Of a stretch of 64,000 bases of DNA, positions 17,255 to 25,932 are shown piece after piece; the stretch's first letter is position 1, and each line of letters starts with the position of its first letter. Under the pieces are notes generated by a model. It saw nothing but the letters and a program-made list of their open reading frames with translations, had not been told where the DNA came from and made no database searches. Position numbers and translations under genes: made by a program. The stretch comes from Leeia speluncae. Lineage in GTDB: Bacteria; Pseudomonadota; Gammaproteobacteria; Burkholderiales; Leeiaceae. Location: contig NZ_JAJBZT010000002.1 in assembly GCF_020564625.1 (NCBI RefSeq), positions 1 through 64,000 on the forward strand. Reading direction: 5' to 3'.

Positions 17255-20200
17255 TTAGCCTTCACCACCCAATGCAAGTAGTGATGCATTACCACCCGCA
17301 GCGGTAGTATTTACAGAAATAGCACGCTCGGTTGTAAACTTGAGTAGGTAGTGTGGGCCACCTGCTTTATAACCCGTACCAGATAGGCCTTCCCCACCAA
17401 ATGGCTGGGTACCTACCACCGCGCCAATCTGGTTACGGTTTACATAGATATTACCGATACGTGCGTTTTTCTTGATCCAGTCGATATGCGCATCGATACG
17501 ACTGTGGATACCTAGTGTTAGGCCATAACCAGTTTTGTGAATAGCGGCTAGGATGTTCTGTAGTTCGCCCGCTTTCCAACGAATCACATGTAGCACAGGG
17601 CCAAATACTTCACGCTCTGGCAATTGGTCTAGCGTAATTTCAAACGCTACTGGTGCTACAAAGTTGCCACGTGATGCATCAGCCGGTAATGCTGCAGTCG
17701 CGATTTCTTTGGCGGTTTGGCGAAGGCCGGCAATGTAGCGTTCTAGTTCGATCTTTGCATTCACATCAATCACTGGGCCAATGTCGCTTTGAATCAGCGC
17801 TGGGTTACCCAGCTGCTGTTCAGCCATTGCACCTTTCAGTAGCTTGATAGTGTGATCAGCAACGTCGTCTTGTACAAAGAGTAGACGTAGTGCTGAACAG
17901 CGTTGGCCCGCGCTGTTAAACGCTGACATGATCACGTCGGATACCACTTGTTCTGGTAACGCAGAGCTATCCACGATCATGGCGTTCATACCGCCGGTTT
18001 CTGCGATTAGCGGCAAGATGGCACCGTCACGATTAGCCAAGCCACGGAATAGTTGCTGAGCCACTTCGGTTGAACCAGTAAAGACCACACCGTCTAGGCG
18101 AGGATCGTTAATTACTTGGCGACCAATTTTTGAACCAGAACCAGGCACATAGTTAAGCACACCACCAGGAATACCGGCTTCTAGTAGCAATTCAACCGAG
18201 CGGTAAGCAATCAGCGAGGTTTGGCCTGCTGGTTTTGCAATCACGGCATTACCCGCAGCGATAGCGGCGGTAATTTGGCCCAAGAAGATGGCCAATGGGA
18301 AGTTCCAAGGTGACACGCAGAAGAACACGCCACGACCAGCCAAGATGAGTTGGTTATCTTCACCAGTAACAGCTGGCAATTGGATTGGCTGTCCCATCAA
18401 GCGACGAGCTTCATTGGCGTAGAATCGGCAGAAGTCTACGGCCTCGCGCACTTCACCTAGTGCATCATTCAGTGTCTTACCAGCTTCACGAACCAAGATA
18501 GCAATCAATTCTGCCTGATTGGTTTCTAACAAGTTAGCCGCACGGTATAGCGCCGCAGCACGGACTTCAACCGGCGTTTGGCTCCACTCTTCAGATGCTG
18601 CATCAGCAACTTTCATTGCCTCATCGATCATCGCTTCATCGGCAGAAGCGACCATACCGATTTGCTCGCTCATGTTTGCTGGGTTAAATACATTCACTGC
18701 ATTGCCACCACGACGCTCACCACCAATAATTGGGCAGGCTTGCCATTGGCGTGCGTAATGTTTTTCTAATTCAGATTGTAGTGGGGTCAGTACGTCTAAG
18801 TCAGCCATGTTAAGCCCTTTGGAATTTTGTCTGTCGTTGCCAAAGATATTGATTGGCAATGCAATTTTGCTGTGTCCGGAAAGATCGGTTGCTTCCACTT
18901 TTTTGATTGGATCTGCCACCACATCATCGATTGGTAGGCTCGCATCACCCAAGCGGTTTACGAATGAGCTATTGGCACCATTCTCTAGCAAGCGGCGAAC
19001 CAAATAAGGAAGCAAGGTATGGAAAGAGCCGACTGGTGCGTACACACGGACTGGCACATTGAATTTTTCCATTTGCGAACGATGTAGCATTTCGCCCATG
19101 CCATGCAGGCGTTGGAACTCGAAGTCTGCACCTTTGAATTCAGCGCCATCTCCGCGAGTTAGCGTTAAGAAGTAGCCAACGGTATGTGCGTTATGTGTCG
19201 CAAATTGCGGGTAGAAGGCATCACCATGTGACAACATACGGCGACCACATGCCATATAAGACACGTCAGTATGGGTTTTCTTGGTGTAAACAGGGAAGCC
19301 TTCTAAGCCCGCCAACTGCGCACGCTTAATTTCTGCATCCCAGTAAGCGCCTTTTACCAGACGCACCGGAATGGTCTTGCCGTGGAAACGGGCACGCTCT
19401 GCCAACCAGTCAATCACGAGTGGTGCACGTTTTTGGTAGGCCTGAACAGCCAAGCCCAAACCATCCCAACCTTTCAGGCTAGGCGCAGCCAATAACGCAT
19501 CCAGCAACTCTAGCGAAAGCTCCAAGCGATCGGCTTCTTCGGCATCTAACGTCAACAGAATATTGGCATCGCGTGCTTGCTCGCAAAGCTTTAGCACCAT
19601 CGGCACCATTTCGCTCAGCACACGCTCACGCTTGGTGTAGTCGTAACGTGGGTGCAACGCAGATAGCTTGACCGAAATACTGTTGCGGCCAAAGAAATCA
19701 CTTGCTGGCGGGCAGGCCAAGGCGGCGATCGCATCTTGGTAATCTTTGTAATAGCGGGCTGCATCTTGAGCTGTAAATGCTGCCTCACCCAACATATCGA
19801 AGGAGTAACGGAATTCTGGTAGCGCAGAAGATTCTTTCAGCGCATCCTGGATGGTCTCACCGATCACAAACTCTTTCGCCAGAATACCCATGGCGGTTTT
19901 CACGCCTTGGCGCAGGGTCACATCACCCAGTTTTGTGGTTAGACGAGAGATGATAATGCCAGGATCTTTGGTCCAGCTCAGGATTTTGCCAGAGAGCATC
20001 AAGCCCCAAGTAGAGGCATTCACCAACCAAGAAGTTGAACTTCCCATGTGTTTTTGCCATTCCCCCTTGGATAGTAATCCACGGATCAAGGCATCTTGCG
20101 TTTCTGTATCAGGAATACGCAACAAGGCTTCCGCCAAACACATCAGGATCACCCCTTCCTGGGTATCCAGTCCGTATTCCTGCAAGAAAGCATCTAACTT

Positions 20201-20392
20201 AGTTAGCTTTTTGGTACGTACTTTAGAAACCAATTGTTTCGCGGTTTCTTGTACTTGTTGTCGCTTGGCTACCGGCAGCGTTGCCGCTTCTAGTAGCGGA
20301 CGTAGCGCCTCCGCTTCATCCATTAAAAACCGTGGACGAAGGGTTGGCAATCCTGGGGCGACCGGAGGAACAGGAGAGGGTGTTGTATTCAT
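17255..20392 (-). CDS. putA: Bifunctional proline dehydrogenase / P5C dehydrogenase PutA
   Basis: Oxidises proline to glutamate in two steps with FAD and NAD. It is about 1045 residues. After an N-terminal helical part, the proline dehydrogenase barrel runs to about 470 (VRLVKGAYWDAEIKRAQ; FATHNAHTVGYFL; LLPYLVRRLLENGANSSFVNR). The aldehyde dehydrogenase domain follows at about 540-1035, with catalytic Cys832 in SAGQRCSALR and the ETGGMNAMIV glutamate motif. There is no N-terminal ribbon-helix-helix, so this is not an autorepressing PutA. The ATG at 20392 is preferred, with GGAA upstream; a TTG at 20416 is possible. An Lrp-type gene lies divergently upstream. Confidence 0.95.
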   Translation of the reverse strand: MNTTPSPVPPVAPGLPTLRPRFLMDEAEALRPLLEAATLPVAKRQQVQETAKQLVSKVRTKKLTKLDAFLQEYGLDTQEGVILMCLAEALLRIPDTETQDALIRGLLSKGEWQKHMGSSTSWLVNASTWGLMLSGKILSWTKDPGIIISRLTTKLGDVTLRQGVKTAMGILAKEFVIGETIQDALKESSALPEFRYSFDMLGEAAFTAQDAARYYKDYQDAIAALACPPASDFFGRNSISVKLSALHPRYDYTKRERVLSEMVPMVLKLCEQARDANILLTLDAEEADRLELSLELLDALLAAPSLKGWDGLGLAVQAYQKRAPLVIDWLAERARFHGKTIPVRLVKGAYWDAEIKRAQLAGLEGFPVYTKKTHTDVSYMACGRRMLSHGDAFYPQFATHNAHTVGYFLTLTRGDGAEFKGADFEFQRLHGMGEMLHRSQMEKFNVPVRVYAPVGSFHTLLPYLVRRLLENGANSSFVNRLGDASLPIDDVVADPIKKVEATDLSGHSKIALPINIFGNDRQNSKGLNMADLDVLTPLQSELEKHYARQWQACPIIGGERRGGNAVNVFNPANMSEQIGMVASADEAMIDEAMKVADAASEEWSQTPVEVRAAALYRAANLLETNQAELIAILVREAGKTLNDALGEVREAVDFCRFYANEARRLMGQPIQLPAVTGEDNQLILAGRGVFFCVSPWNFPLAIFLGQITAAIAAGNAVIAKPAGQTSLIAYRSVELLLEAGIPGGVLNYVPGSGSKIGRQVINDPRLDGVVFTGSTEVAQQLFRGLANRDGAILPLIAETGGMNAMIVDSSALPEQVVSDVIMSAFNSAGQRCSALRLLFVQDDVADHTIKLLKGAMAEQQLGNPALIQSDIGPVIDVNAKIELERYIAGLRQTAKEIATAALPADASRGNFVAPVAFEITLDQLPEREVFGPVLHVIRWKAGELQNILAAIHKTGYGLTLGIHSRIDAHIDWIKKNARIGNIYVNRNQIGAVVGTQPFGGEGLSGTGYKAGGPHYLLKFTTERAISVNTTAAGGNASLLALGGEG

Positions 20393-20720
20393 GTTCAAGG
20401 TTTCCGATTCATTCAAAATTACTATGTATTCATTATAGACATTGCCCTCTGTGGGGCTGCCTTTACCAACTCTGAGAGTAGGCTGATTATTCTTTTCTGC
20501 TTTTCACAATAAATTGGGGGTAGCCTAAATATCCGCTGACTACCCCCTAAAATTACTGCAATCACCAACAAAAAAATGTCCAGATGGGGCTGGAAATTTT
20601 TGTTCATGATATGGATGTTTTTGACAAATAGGGTTTGGTAATTTAGAGTTTTTACAGAACTATAGTTAGAACAAGAACAGTATTGCCAAATATAATTATT
20701 AACACGCAAAGTAAAAAACG
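20393..20720. promoter_or_regulatory. putA/lrp divergent intergenic region with inverted repeat
   Basis: A 328-nt AT-rich region with no convincing gene. It holds an inverted repeat GGGGGTAG/CTACCCCC (20516-20523 and 20540-20547), two arms separated by 16 nt, a plausible site for the Lrp-type regulator. It also holds a good sigma70 promoter facing the regulator, listed separately. I did not find an equally good promoter for putA. Confidence 0.5.
20621..20649 (+). promoter_or_regulatory. Predicted sigma70 promoter of the Lrp-type gene
   Basis: Consensus -35 TTGACA (20621-20626), 17-nt spacer, and -10 TAGAGT (20644-20649). A leader of roughly 65 nt would precede the ATG at 20721. Confidence 0.5.
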
Positions 20721-21182
20721 ATGATTACCCTCGATCGGACTGATAAGGCCATTTTGAAGTTTTTGCAAGACGACGGAAAAATGACCAATGTGGAATTAGC
20801 CAAACAAGTACACCTCTCCCCTGCTGCCTGCCTAGAACGCGTTAAACGATTGCAGTTTCATGGCTATATCCGGCATTACATGGCAGTGCTAGACCCAAAT
20901 CTCATGGGGGTTGGATTGCTGGTGTTTGTGGAAGTCTCTTTAGATAGAACCACACCAGAATCTTTTGCCTCTTTTAAAGATGCCGCAAAGAAAATGCCTC
21001 AGATCATGGAGTGTCACATGGTAGCAGGCGGGTTTGACTACCTAATTAAGGCACGGGTAAAAGATATGAATGCATATCGCACCTTTTTAGATGAGTTATT
21101 GAGTTCAGTAAAAGGGGTTCGCGAAACGCATACCTATGCAGTGATGGAAGAAGTAAAAAACACCGTCAAACTACCAATTTGA
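20721..21182 (+). CDS. Lrp/AsnC-family transcriptional regulator (candidate PutR)
   Basis: DNA-binding regulator of 153 residues. The N-terminal helix-turn-helix (about 20-55: TNVELAKQVHLSPAACLERVKRLQ) is followed by a RAM ligand-binding domain (about 65-145) with the ECHMVAGGFDYLIKARVKD pattern. The gene is divergent from a putA that lacks its own DNA-binding domain. A proline-responsive activator (PutR-like) is therefore the natural reading, inferred from position. The Shine-Dalgarno is poor (AAGTAAAAAACG). Confidence 0.9.
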   Translation: MITLDRTDKAILKFLQDDGKMTNVELAKQVHLSPAACLERVKRLQFHGYIRHYMAVLDPNLMGVGLLVFVEVSLDRTTPESFASFKDAAKKMPQIMECHMVAGGFDYLIKARVKDMNAYRTFLDELLSSVKGVRETHTYAVMEEVKNTVKLPI

Positions 21183-21269
21183 TAAATAGATTCTGCTAGA
21201 TATTTCAACGGTTGCTATCTAAGATGAAATGAGGATAATTTATCGATAATCGCTAACAGGGACGACTTT

Positions 21270-22886
21270 ATGGCAACCATTTCTATTCGCCATCAGTTAT
21301 ATGGCTTTGCACTGACGGGAATTATCGTTGCCATTGGCCTAGGTGTTGCCGCCCAAGGTGGATTATCTGCGCTAAAAGGCGATGTCGGACGGCTGATTGA
21401 TAGCCAGCAGGTGGTTCAAAACCAAATGCAAGCGGATATGATGCATGATGCTATTCGGGCGGACATCCAAGCATTTCAAATTGCAAATAATGATGATGCA
21501 CAAATTAAAGCCGCAAAAACAGATTTAGCGGATCATATCAATACATTACAAACCGCATTTTCCGCCAATCAAAAAGTCAATTTATCTGAGAAGCTTGCTG
21601 CGCAAATGAAGTCAACGAAGAGTTCGTTAGACAATTACACCATGCTGGCTTCTAAACTCTCTGATAGTTATGTGGCCCATCAAGCGCCCACAGCGGAAGC
21701 GCTGGCACAATTTAAGGCTGCGTTTTCAAAACTAGAAGGCGATATGGAATCGCTCTCAGAAAATATCGTGAAAGAGGCAGAAAGCATACAAACGGGTGCC
21801 AATGCATTTTTTAAACAAACTGCGATAATTCTAGGTGGCCTAGCAATTGGTGGAAGCATTATCTTTCTATTAATTGCCACCCGAGTTATCTCTAACGTCT
21901 CCAAGCCTTTAGCTGCATTAAGAGACACTGCACAATCGGTGATCAGTAGCGGGAACCTGACGCTGCGAGTCAATTACAACAAACAAAATGAGTTTGGTGA
22001 GACCATTCAAGCATTTAATCAGCTGATGACCTCATTGCATGGGCTCGTAAGCCAAACACAACAAGCCGTCTCTGCGATTCATCAAAGTAGTGCGCATCTA
22101 AATCAAACCAGCCAAACCGTACAACAAAACAGTATTAGTCAGTCGGATGCAGCAATGTCGATGGCGGCAGGCGTAGAAGAGTTGTCCAACAGTTTGACCG
22201 TGGTAACAGGCAACAACCAAGACACCCAACGCTTCGCACAAAAAGCGGGACAACAATCGGTAGAGGGCAGCAAAATAGTGAATGAGGCCGCCAACAGTAT
22301 TGATCAGCTAGTGGCAAGCATCCGTACGACAGCGAGTAATTTAACCACGCTAAATGACAATGCCCGCCAAATTGGCGAAGTCGTAAATATTATTAAGGAA
22401 ATCGCTGACCAAACCAACTTACTTGCACTGAATGCATCGATTGAAGCCGCAAGGGCTGGCGAGCAAGGCAGAGGATTTGCAGTCGTTGCAGATGAAGTAA
22501 GAAAACTAGCTGAACGCACCACCAATTCGACGCAACAGATTGTAGAGGTGATTTCATCTATCCGCACTACGGTAGAAAAAACCACCTCGGAAATGTCTTC
22601 CAACGTCAGTTTGGTGGAGTCGGCAGCAGACATTGCCAGAACGGCCGGCAAAGCGGTTGGCGACATTCAATCCCTCACGAATGAAGCAGAGATTCGTGTT
22701 ACCGACATTAGCAATGCGCTCCAAGAGGAAAGTACAGCCAGCATGCAATTAGCCATTACAGTTGAAAAAGTGGCCAACCTTGCACAAGTCACCGCCGAAA
22801 TGATCGCCGGAGCAGATCGCGAAATTAATGAGCTAAATCAATTAGCGGGTAGCCTGCAAAGCAGCTTAAGTCGATACAGCGCTTAA
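21270..22886 (+). CDS. Methyl-accepting chemotaxis protein
   Basis: Chemoreceptor of 538 residues. TM1 is at about 10-30, followed by a periplasmic four-helix-bundle-type domain to about 180, TM2 at about 183-205, HAMP to about 258, and the cytoplasmic signalling domain. The hairpin tip shows the invariant [41 protein letters not shown]-type signature (about 372-412). It ends LSRYSA, with no NWETF-type CheR-docking pentapeptide. A Shine-Dalgarno AGGGA precedes the ATG. It stands alone, next to amino-acid catabolism genes; an amino-acid ligand is possible but unproven. Confidence 0.94.
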   Translation: MATISIRHQLYGFALTGIIVAIGLGVAAQGGLSALKGDVGRLIDSQQVVQNQMQADMMHDAIRADIQAFQIANNDDAQIKAAKTDLADHINTLQTAFSANQKVNLSEKLAAQMKSTKSSLDNYTMLASKLSDSYVAHQAPTAEALAQFKAAFSKLEGDMESLSENIVKEAESIQTGANAFFKQTAIILGGLAIGGSIIFLLIATRVISNVSKPLAALRDTAQSVISSGNLTLRVNYNKQNEFGETIQAFNQLMTSLHGLVSQTQQAVSAIHQSSAHLNQTSQTVQQNSISQSDAAMSMAAGVEELSNSLTVVTGNNQDTQRFAQKAGQQSVEGSKIVNEAANSIDQLVASIRTTASNLTTLNDNARQIGEVVNIIKEIADQTNLLALNASIEAARAGEQGRGFAVVADEVRKLAERTTNSTQQIVEVISSIRTTVEKTTSEMSSNVSLVESAADIARTAGKAVGDIQSLTNEAEIRVTDISNALQEESTASMQLAITVEKVANLAQVTAEMIAGADREINELNQLAGSLQSSLSRYSA

Positions 22887-22895
22887 CTGTTATCT

Positions 22896-22929
22896 TTATC
22901 GAGGGTTGCAGCTAGCAACCTCTCGATAA
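22896..22929 (+). terminator. Hairpin after the chemoreceptor gene
   Basis: A 14-bp stem, TTATCGAGGGTTGC with its complement, broken by a single bulged T and closed by a 5-nt loop, 9 nt after the stop codon. The trailing sequence is AT-rich without a real T run, so it may be a weak terminator or an RNA-stabilising stem. Confidence 0.5.
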
Positions 22930-23210
22930 ATAAATATTATAAATCCACCAATCAACAATATTAATTTTACAAATCCCTTTCACCCATCATAAGATGCCAT
23001 TGAAGCAGTCTGGGTTATTTCACTCAATTCAGATTAACTTCCCAAGCAACCGGTCATGCTGACCAGTGCAGGCAGGAATATGTCGGATAACGAACACACA
23101 AAGACGCTAATGTAAGCGATTCTCAGTGCTTCAAAATTCATTCGTATTCGCTGCTAGGAAAACAATAACAATTTAGCAGTGAATGTTGACTATTCACGGA
23201 GTTGCACAGC
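22930..23210 (+). promoter_or_regulatory. Upstream region of sdaA
   Basis: About 280 nt with no supportable gene. It holds a small GGTCA-TGC-TGACC hairpin (23051-23063) and a 6-bp stem GTGAAT/ATTCAC (23179-23197) that directly abuts the GGAG Shine-Dalgarno of sdaA at 23198-23201. I looked for the conserved glycine-riboswitch core and did not see it. Confidence 0.35.
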
Positions 23211-24611
23211 ATGAGCATCAGCGTTTTTGACTTATTTAAAATAGGGATTGGCCCTTCTTCTTCGCACACTGTTGGCCCGATGCGCGCGGCTTGGCGGTTC
23301 GTGAGTGTGATTGAGGAAGATGGTTTACTAGACGCTGTTAGCTCAATTAAAGCAGAACTGTATGGTTCGCTTGGGGCAACGGGTAAAGGCCACGGATCGG
23401 ACACTGCTGTTCTGCTAGGTCTAGAAGGCGAATTGCCAGACTTAGTAGATGTTGAGCAAGTAGAAAGCAAGTTGGCGCGTATTCGTAAAGATAACGCTGT
23501 CAATTTGATGGGGCATAAAACCATCCGCTTTGTCGAAAAAGAACATTTAATTATGTATAAGCGCCAGAGCTTGCCTTACCACCCTAATGGTATGAAGTTC
23601 ACCGCTTATGACGCGGAAGGCAAAGAAATCCGCGCAAAGATTTATTATTCGGTTGGCGGCGGATTCGTCGTTAACGAAGAAAATGCAGGTAAAGACCAGT
23701 TAAAAGCAGACGATCACTCATTACCGTTTGCTTTTAAATCAGGCAATGAATTACTAGCGTTGTGCCAAAAGCACAATATGCGCATTTCTGACATCATGCT
23801 AGAGAATGAAAAATCTTGGCGCACAGAAGAAGAAATTCGTAGTGGCTTGCTAAAAATTTGGCAAGTGATGCAAGGGGCAGTAGAGCGAGGCTGTAAAACC
23901 GAAGGCATCCTGCCTGGTGGCATGAAGGTGCGTCGCCGTGCCAAAGAACTGTTTGGCCAGCTAGCCTCTCAACCTGAAGCCGCGCTAAAAGACCCTCTGA
24001 CCACCATGGATTGGGTAAACCTGTACGCGCTAGCCGTGAACGAAGAGAATGCAGCAGGTGGCCGAGTCGTGACTGCGCCAACCAACGGTGCCGCTGGGAT
24101 TATTCCAGCCGTCATGCACTACTACCACCGATTTATCCCGGGCGCGAACGATGATGGGATCGTGCGCTTCCTGCTAACAGCAGGTGCGATTGGTATTCTA
24201 TACAAAGAAAATGCCTCGATCAGCGGCGCTGAAGTTGGCTGCCAAGGTGAAGTGGGTTCTGCATGTTCGATGGCGGCAGGCGGCTTAGCTGAAGTGATGG
24301 GACTAAGCCCAGAACAAGTAGAAAATGCAGCTGAAATTGGCATGGAACACAACCTTGGCCTAACCTGCGACCCTGTGGGCGGCTTAGTTCAAGTGCCGTG
24401 TATTGAACGTAATGCCATGGCATCGATTAAAGCCATTAACGCTGCACGTATGGCGATGCGTGGCGATGGAAAACATTTTGTATCACTCGATCGTGTGATT
24501 AAAACCATGCGTGAGACGGGTGCAGACATGAAACTGAAATACAAAGAAACAGCACGTGGTGGTCTGGCCATTAATGTGATTGAAGTGCCTGTTAACGTGA
24601 TTGAGTGTTAA
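23211..24611 (+). CDS. sdaA: L-serine ammonia-lyase (iron-sulfur)
   Basis: Deaminates L-serine to pyruvate and ammonia using a [4Fe-4S] cluster. It is a single-chain enzyme of 466 residues with an N-terminal beta domain ([18 protein letters not shown], about 13-30) and a C-terminal catalytic domain. Cluster cysteines are Cys344 ([11 protein letters not shown]), Cys386 (LTCDPVGG) and Cys397 (VPCIERN), matching the family spacing. The ATG at 23211 has GGAG nine bases upstream; a TTG three codons earlier is unlikely. It lies just before gcvT, so serine and glycine breakdown are grouped. Confidence 0.96.
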   Translation: MSISVFDLFKIGIGPSSSHTVGPMRAAWRFVSVIEEDGLLDAVSSIKAELYGSLGATGKGHGSDTAVLLGLEGELPDLVDVEQVESKLARIRKDNAVNLMGHKTIRFVEKEHLIMYKRQSLPYHPNGMKFTAYDAEGKEIRAKIYYSVGGGFVVNEENAGKDQLKADDHSLPFAFKSGNELLALCQKHNMRISDIMLENEKSWRTEEEIRSGLLKIWQVMQGAVERGCKTEGILPGGMKVRRRAKELFGQLASQPEAALKDPLTTMDWVNLYALAVNEENAAGGRVVTAPTNGAAGIIPAVMHYYHRFIPGANDDGIVRFLLTAGAIGILYKENASISGAEVGCQGEVGSACSMAAGGLAEVMGLSPEQVENAAEIGMEHNLGLTCDPVGGLVQVPCIERNAMASIKAINAARMAMRGDGKHFVSLDRVIKTMRETGADMKLKYKETARGGLAINVIEVPVNVIEC

Positions 24612-24668
24612 TTCACTAAGTCGCATTCATCACTGCTGTTGTTTTCAGTTTATTTTAATTAGAAATGG

Positions 24669-24696
24669 TGAGCAATCTCCCACTGGAGGTTGCTCA
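24669..24696 (+). terminator. Hairpin between sdaA and gcvT
   Basis: Stem TGAGCAATCTCC/GGAGGTTGCTCA, 12 bp with one wobble and a 4-nt CACT loop, followed by ATTTGTTTA. It is a probable terminator for sdaA, ending 31 nt before gcvT, so gcvT may need readthrough or a promoter within this spacer. Confidence 0.6.
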
Positions 24697-24727
24697 TTTG
24701 TTTAGATAATGACAACTGGAGCTCCAG

Positions 24728-25852
24728 ATGAGTGATACACCCCTCCACCGTACCGCCCTCTACCAACTACACGTTGACCTTGGCGCCAAAATGGTTCCTT
24801 TTGCCGGCTACGACATGCCTGTGCAATACCCAATGGGGGTTCTTAAAGAGCACCTTCACACCCGTGAAAAAGCAGGTTTGTTTGATGTTTCACACATGGG
24901 CCAAGTGAAGCTTCATGGCCCAAATGCTGCTAGCGCATTAGAAACACTCGTGCCGGTTGATCTCACCACGCTACCTGAAGGCCAACAACGTTATGGCTTC
25001 TTCACCAATGAAGAAGGCGGCATTCTAGACGATTTAATGATCACCAATGCGGGCGATCATTTATTTGTTGTGATCAATGCAGGCTGTAAAGAACAAGATA
25101 TCGCTCACATGCAAGCACACCTCGCTGGCAAATGTGAAATCGAAGTACTTGCAGAACACTGTCTACTCGCACTGCAAGGCCCAACTGCCGCAGCGGCGCT
25201 AGCCAAATTAAGTCCAGAAACAGATTTTTCATCTTGGGTATTTATGACTGCACGCACGCTGCAATTAGCAGGCGCCGCATGCTTTGTCACTCGCTCAGGT
25301 TACTCTGGTGAAGATGGGTTTGAAATCTCTGTACCAAATAGCCATGCAGAAGCATTAAGCCGTGCCTTGTTGGCATTAGAAGATGTCGCCCCAATTGGTC
25401 TTGGCGCGCGTGACTCTCTTCGTTTAGAGGCCGGATTGTGCTTGTATGGTCATGATATTGATACCAGCACCAGCCCAGTCGAAGCTAGCCTTACCTGGGC
25501 AATTCAAAAGTCTCGCCGTGCAGGTGGAGAACGAGAGGGTGGCTTCCCGGGCGCAGCGACCATCTTGGCTCAATTACAAAATGGCGTTTCCCGTAAACGC
25601 GTTGGCCTATTAGGCCAAGAACGCACCCCCGTGCGTGAAGGCGCTGAAATCGTGAATGCGGATGGCGTGGTGATTGGTAAAGTAACCTCTGGCGGCTTCG
25701 GTCCTAGCCTAGGAGGCGTAATGGCACTCGCTTACGTAGAGACAGCTTACGCAGCAGCAGACACCGCCGTATTTGCATTAGTACGGGGCAAACAAGTACC
25801 AATGAAGGTGAGCAAAACTCCATTTGTCCCTCAACGCTACTACCGCGGCTAA
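24728..25852 (+). CDS. gcvT: Glycine cleavage system T protein (aminomethyltransferase)
   Basis: Transfers the methylene group from aminomethyl-lipoyl-GcvH to tetrahydrofolate and releases ammonia. At 374 residues it is the usual length. Family features are PFAGYDMPVQYPMGVLKEHLHTR (N-terminal folate-domain start), DVSHMGQVKLHGP, GARDSLRLEAGLCLYGHDID (about 230-250) and the C-terminal GKVTSGGFGPSLGG barrel motif. The T gene is separated from gcvH-gcvP by two opposite-strand genes. Confidence 0.97.
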   Translation: MSDTPLHRTALYQLHVDLGAKMVPFAGYDMPVQYPMGVLKEHLHTREKAGLFDVSHMGQVKLHGPNAASALETLVPVDLTTLPEGQQRYGFFTNEEGGILDDLMITNAGDHLFVVINAGCKEQDIAHMQAHLAGKCEIEVLAEHCLLALQGPTAAAALAKLSPETDFSSWVFMTARTLQLAGAACFVTRSGYSGEDGFEISVPNSHAEALSRALLALEDVAPIGLGARDSLRLEAGLCLYGHDIDTSTSPVEASLTWAIQKSRRAGGEREGGFPGAATILAQLQNGVSRKRVGLLGQERTPVREGAEIVNADGVVIGKVTSGGFGPSLGGVMALAYVETAYAAADTAVFALVRGKQVPMKVSKTPFVPQRYYRG

Positions 25853-25874
25853 TTCTTTCGCGCTCTGCAGGCAA

Positions 25875-25904
25875 TAAAAAACCTACCAAGTGGTAGGTTT
25901 TTTA
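25875..25904. terminator. Bidirectional terminator between gcvT and the carbonic anhydrase gene
   Basis: Perfect stem AAAAAACCTACC/GGTAGGTTTTTT with an AAGT loop, flanked by A and T runs. It serves convergent gcvT and the alpha-carbonic anhydrase gene. Confidence 0.85.
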
Positions 25905-25932
25905 TTGGACTCTCGGCGGCAAGCGCAATCAC

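Noticed and set aside
19851-20438. 195-residue open frame on the plus strand opposite putA
   Set aside because: It lies wholly antisense to strongly supported putA codons, has Ser/Arg-rich composition typical of a shadow frame, and no Shine-Dalgarno or family motif.
21183-21269. Possible sigma28 promoter (ATCGATAA) before the chemoreceptor
   Set aside because: A -10-like ATCGATAA occurs, but no TAAA element lies at the required spacing upstream.
22930-23210. Possible glycine riboswitch before sdaA
   Set aside because: Long leader and glycine/serine context made it worth checking, but the conserved aptamer core is not present here, nor before gcvT or gcvH.
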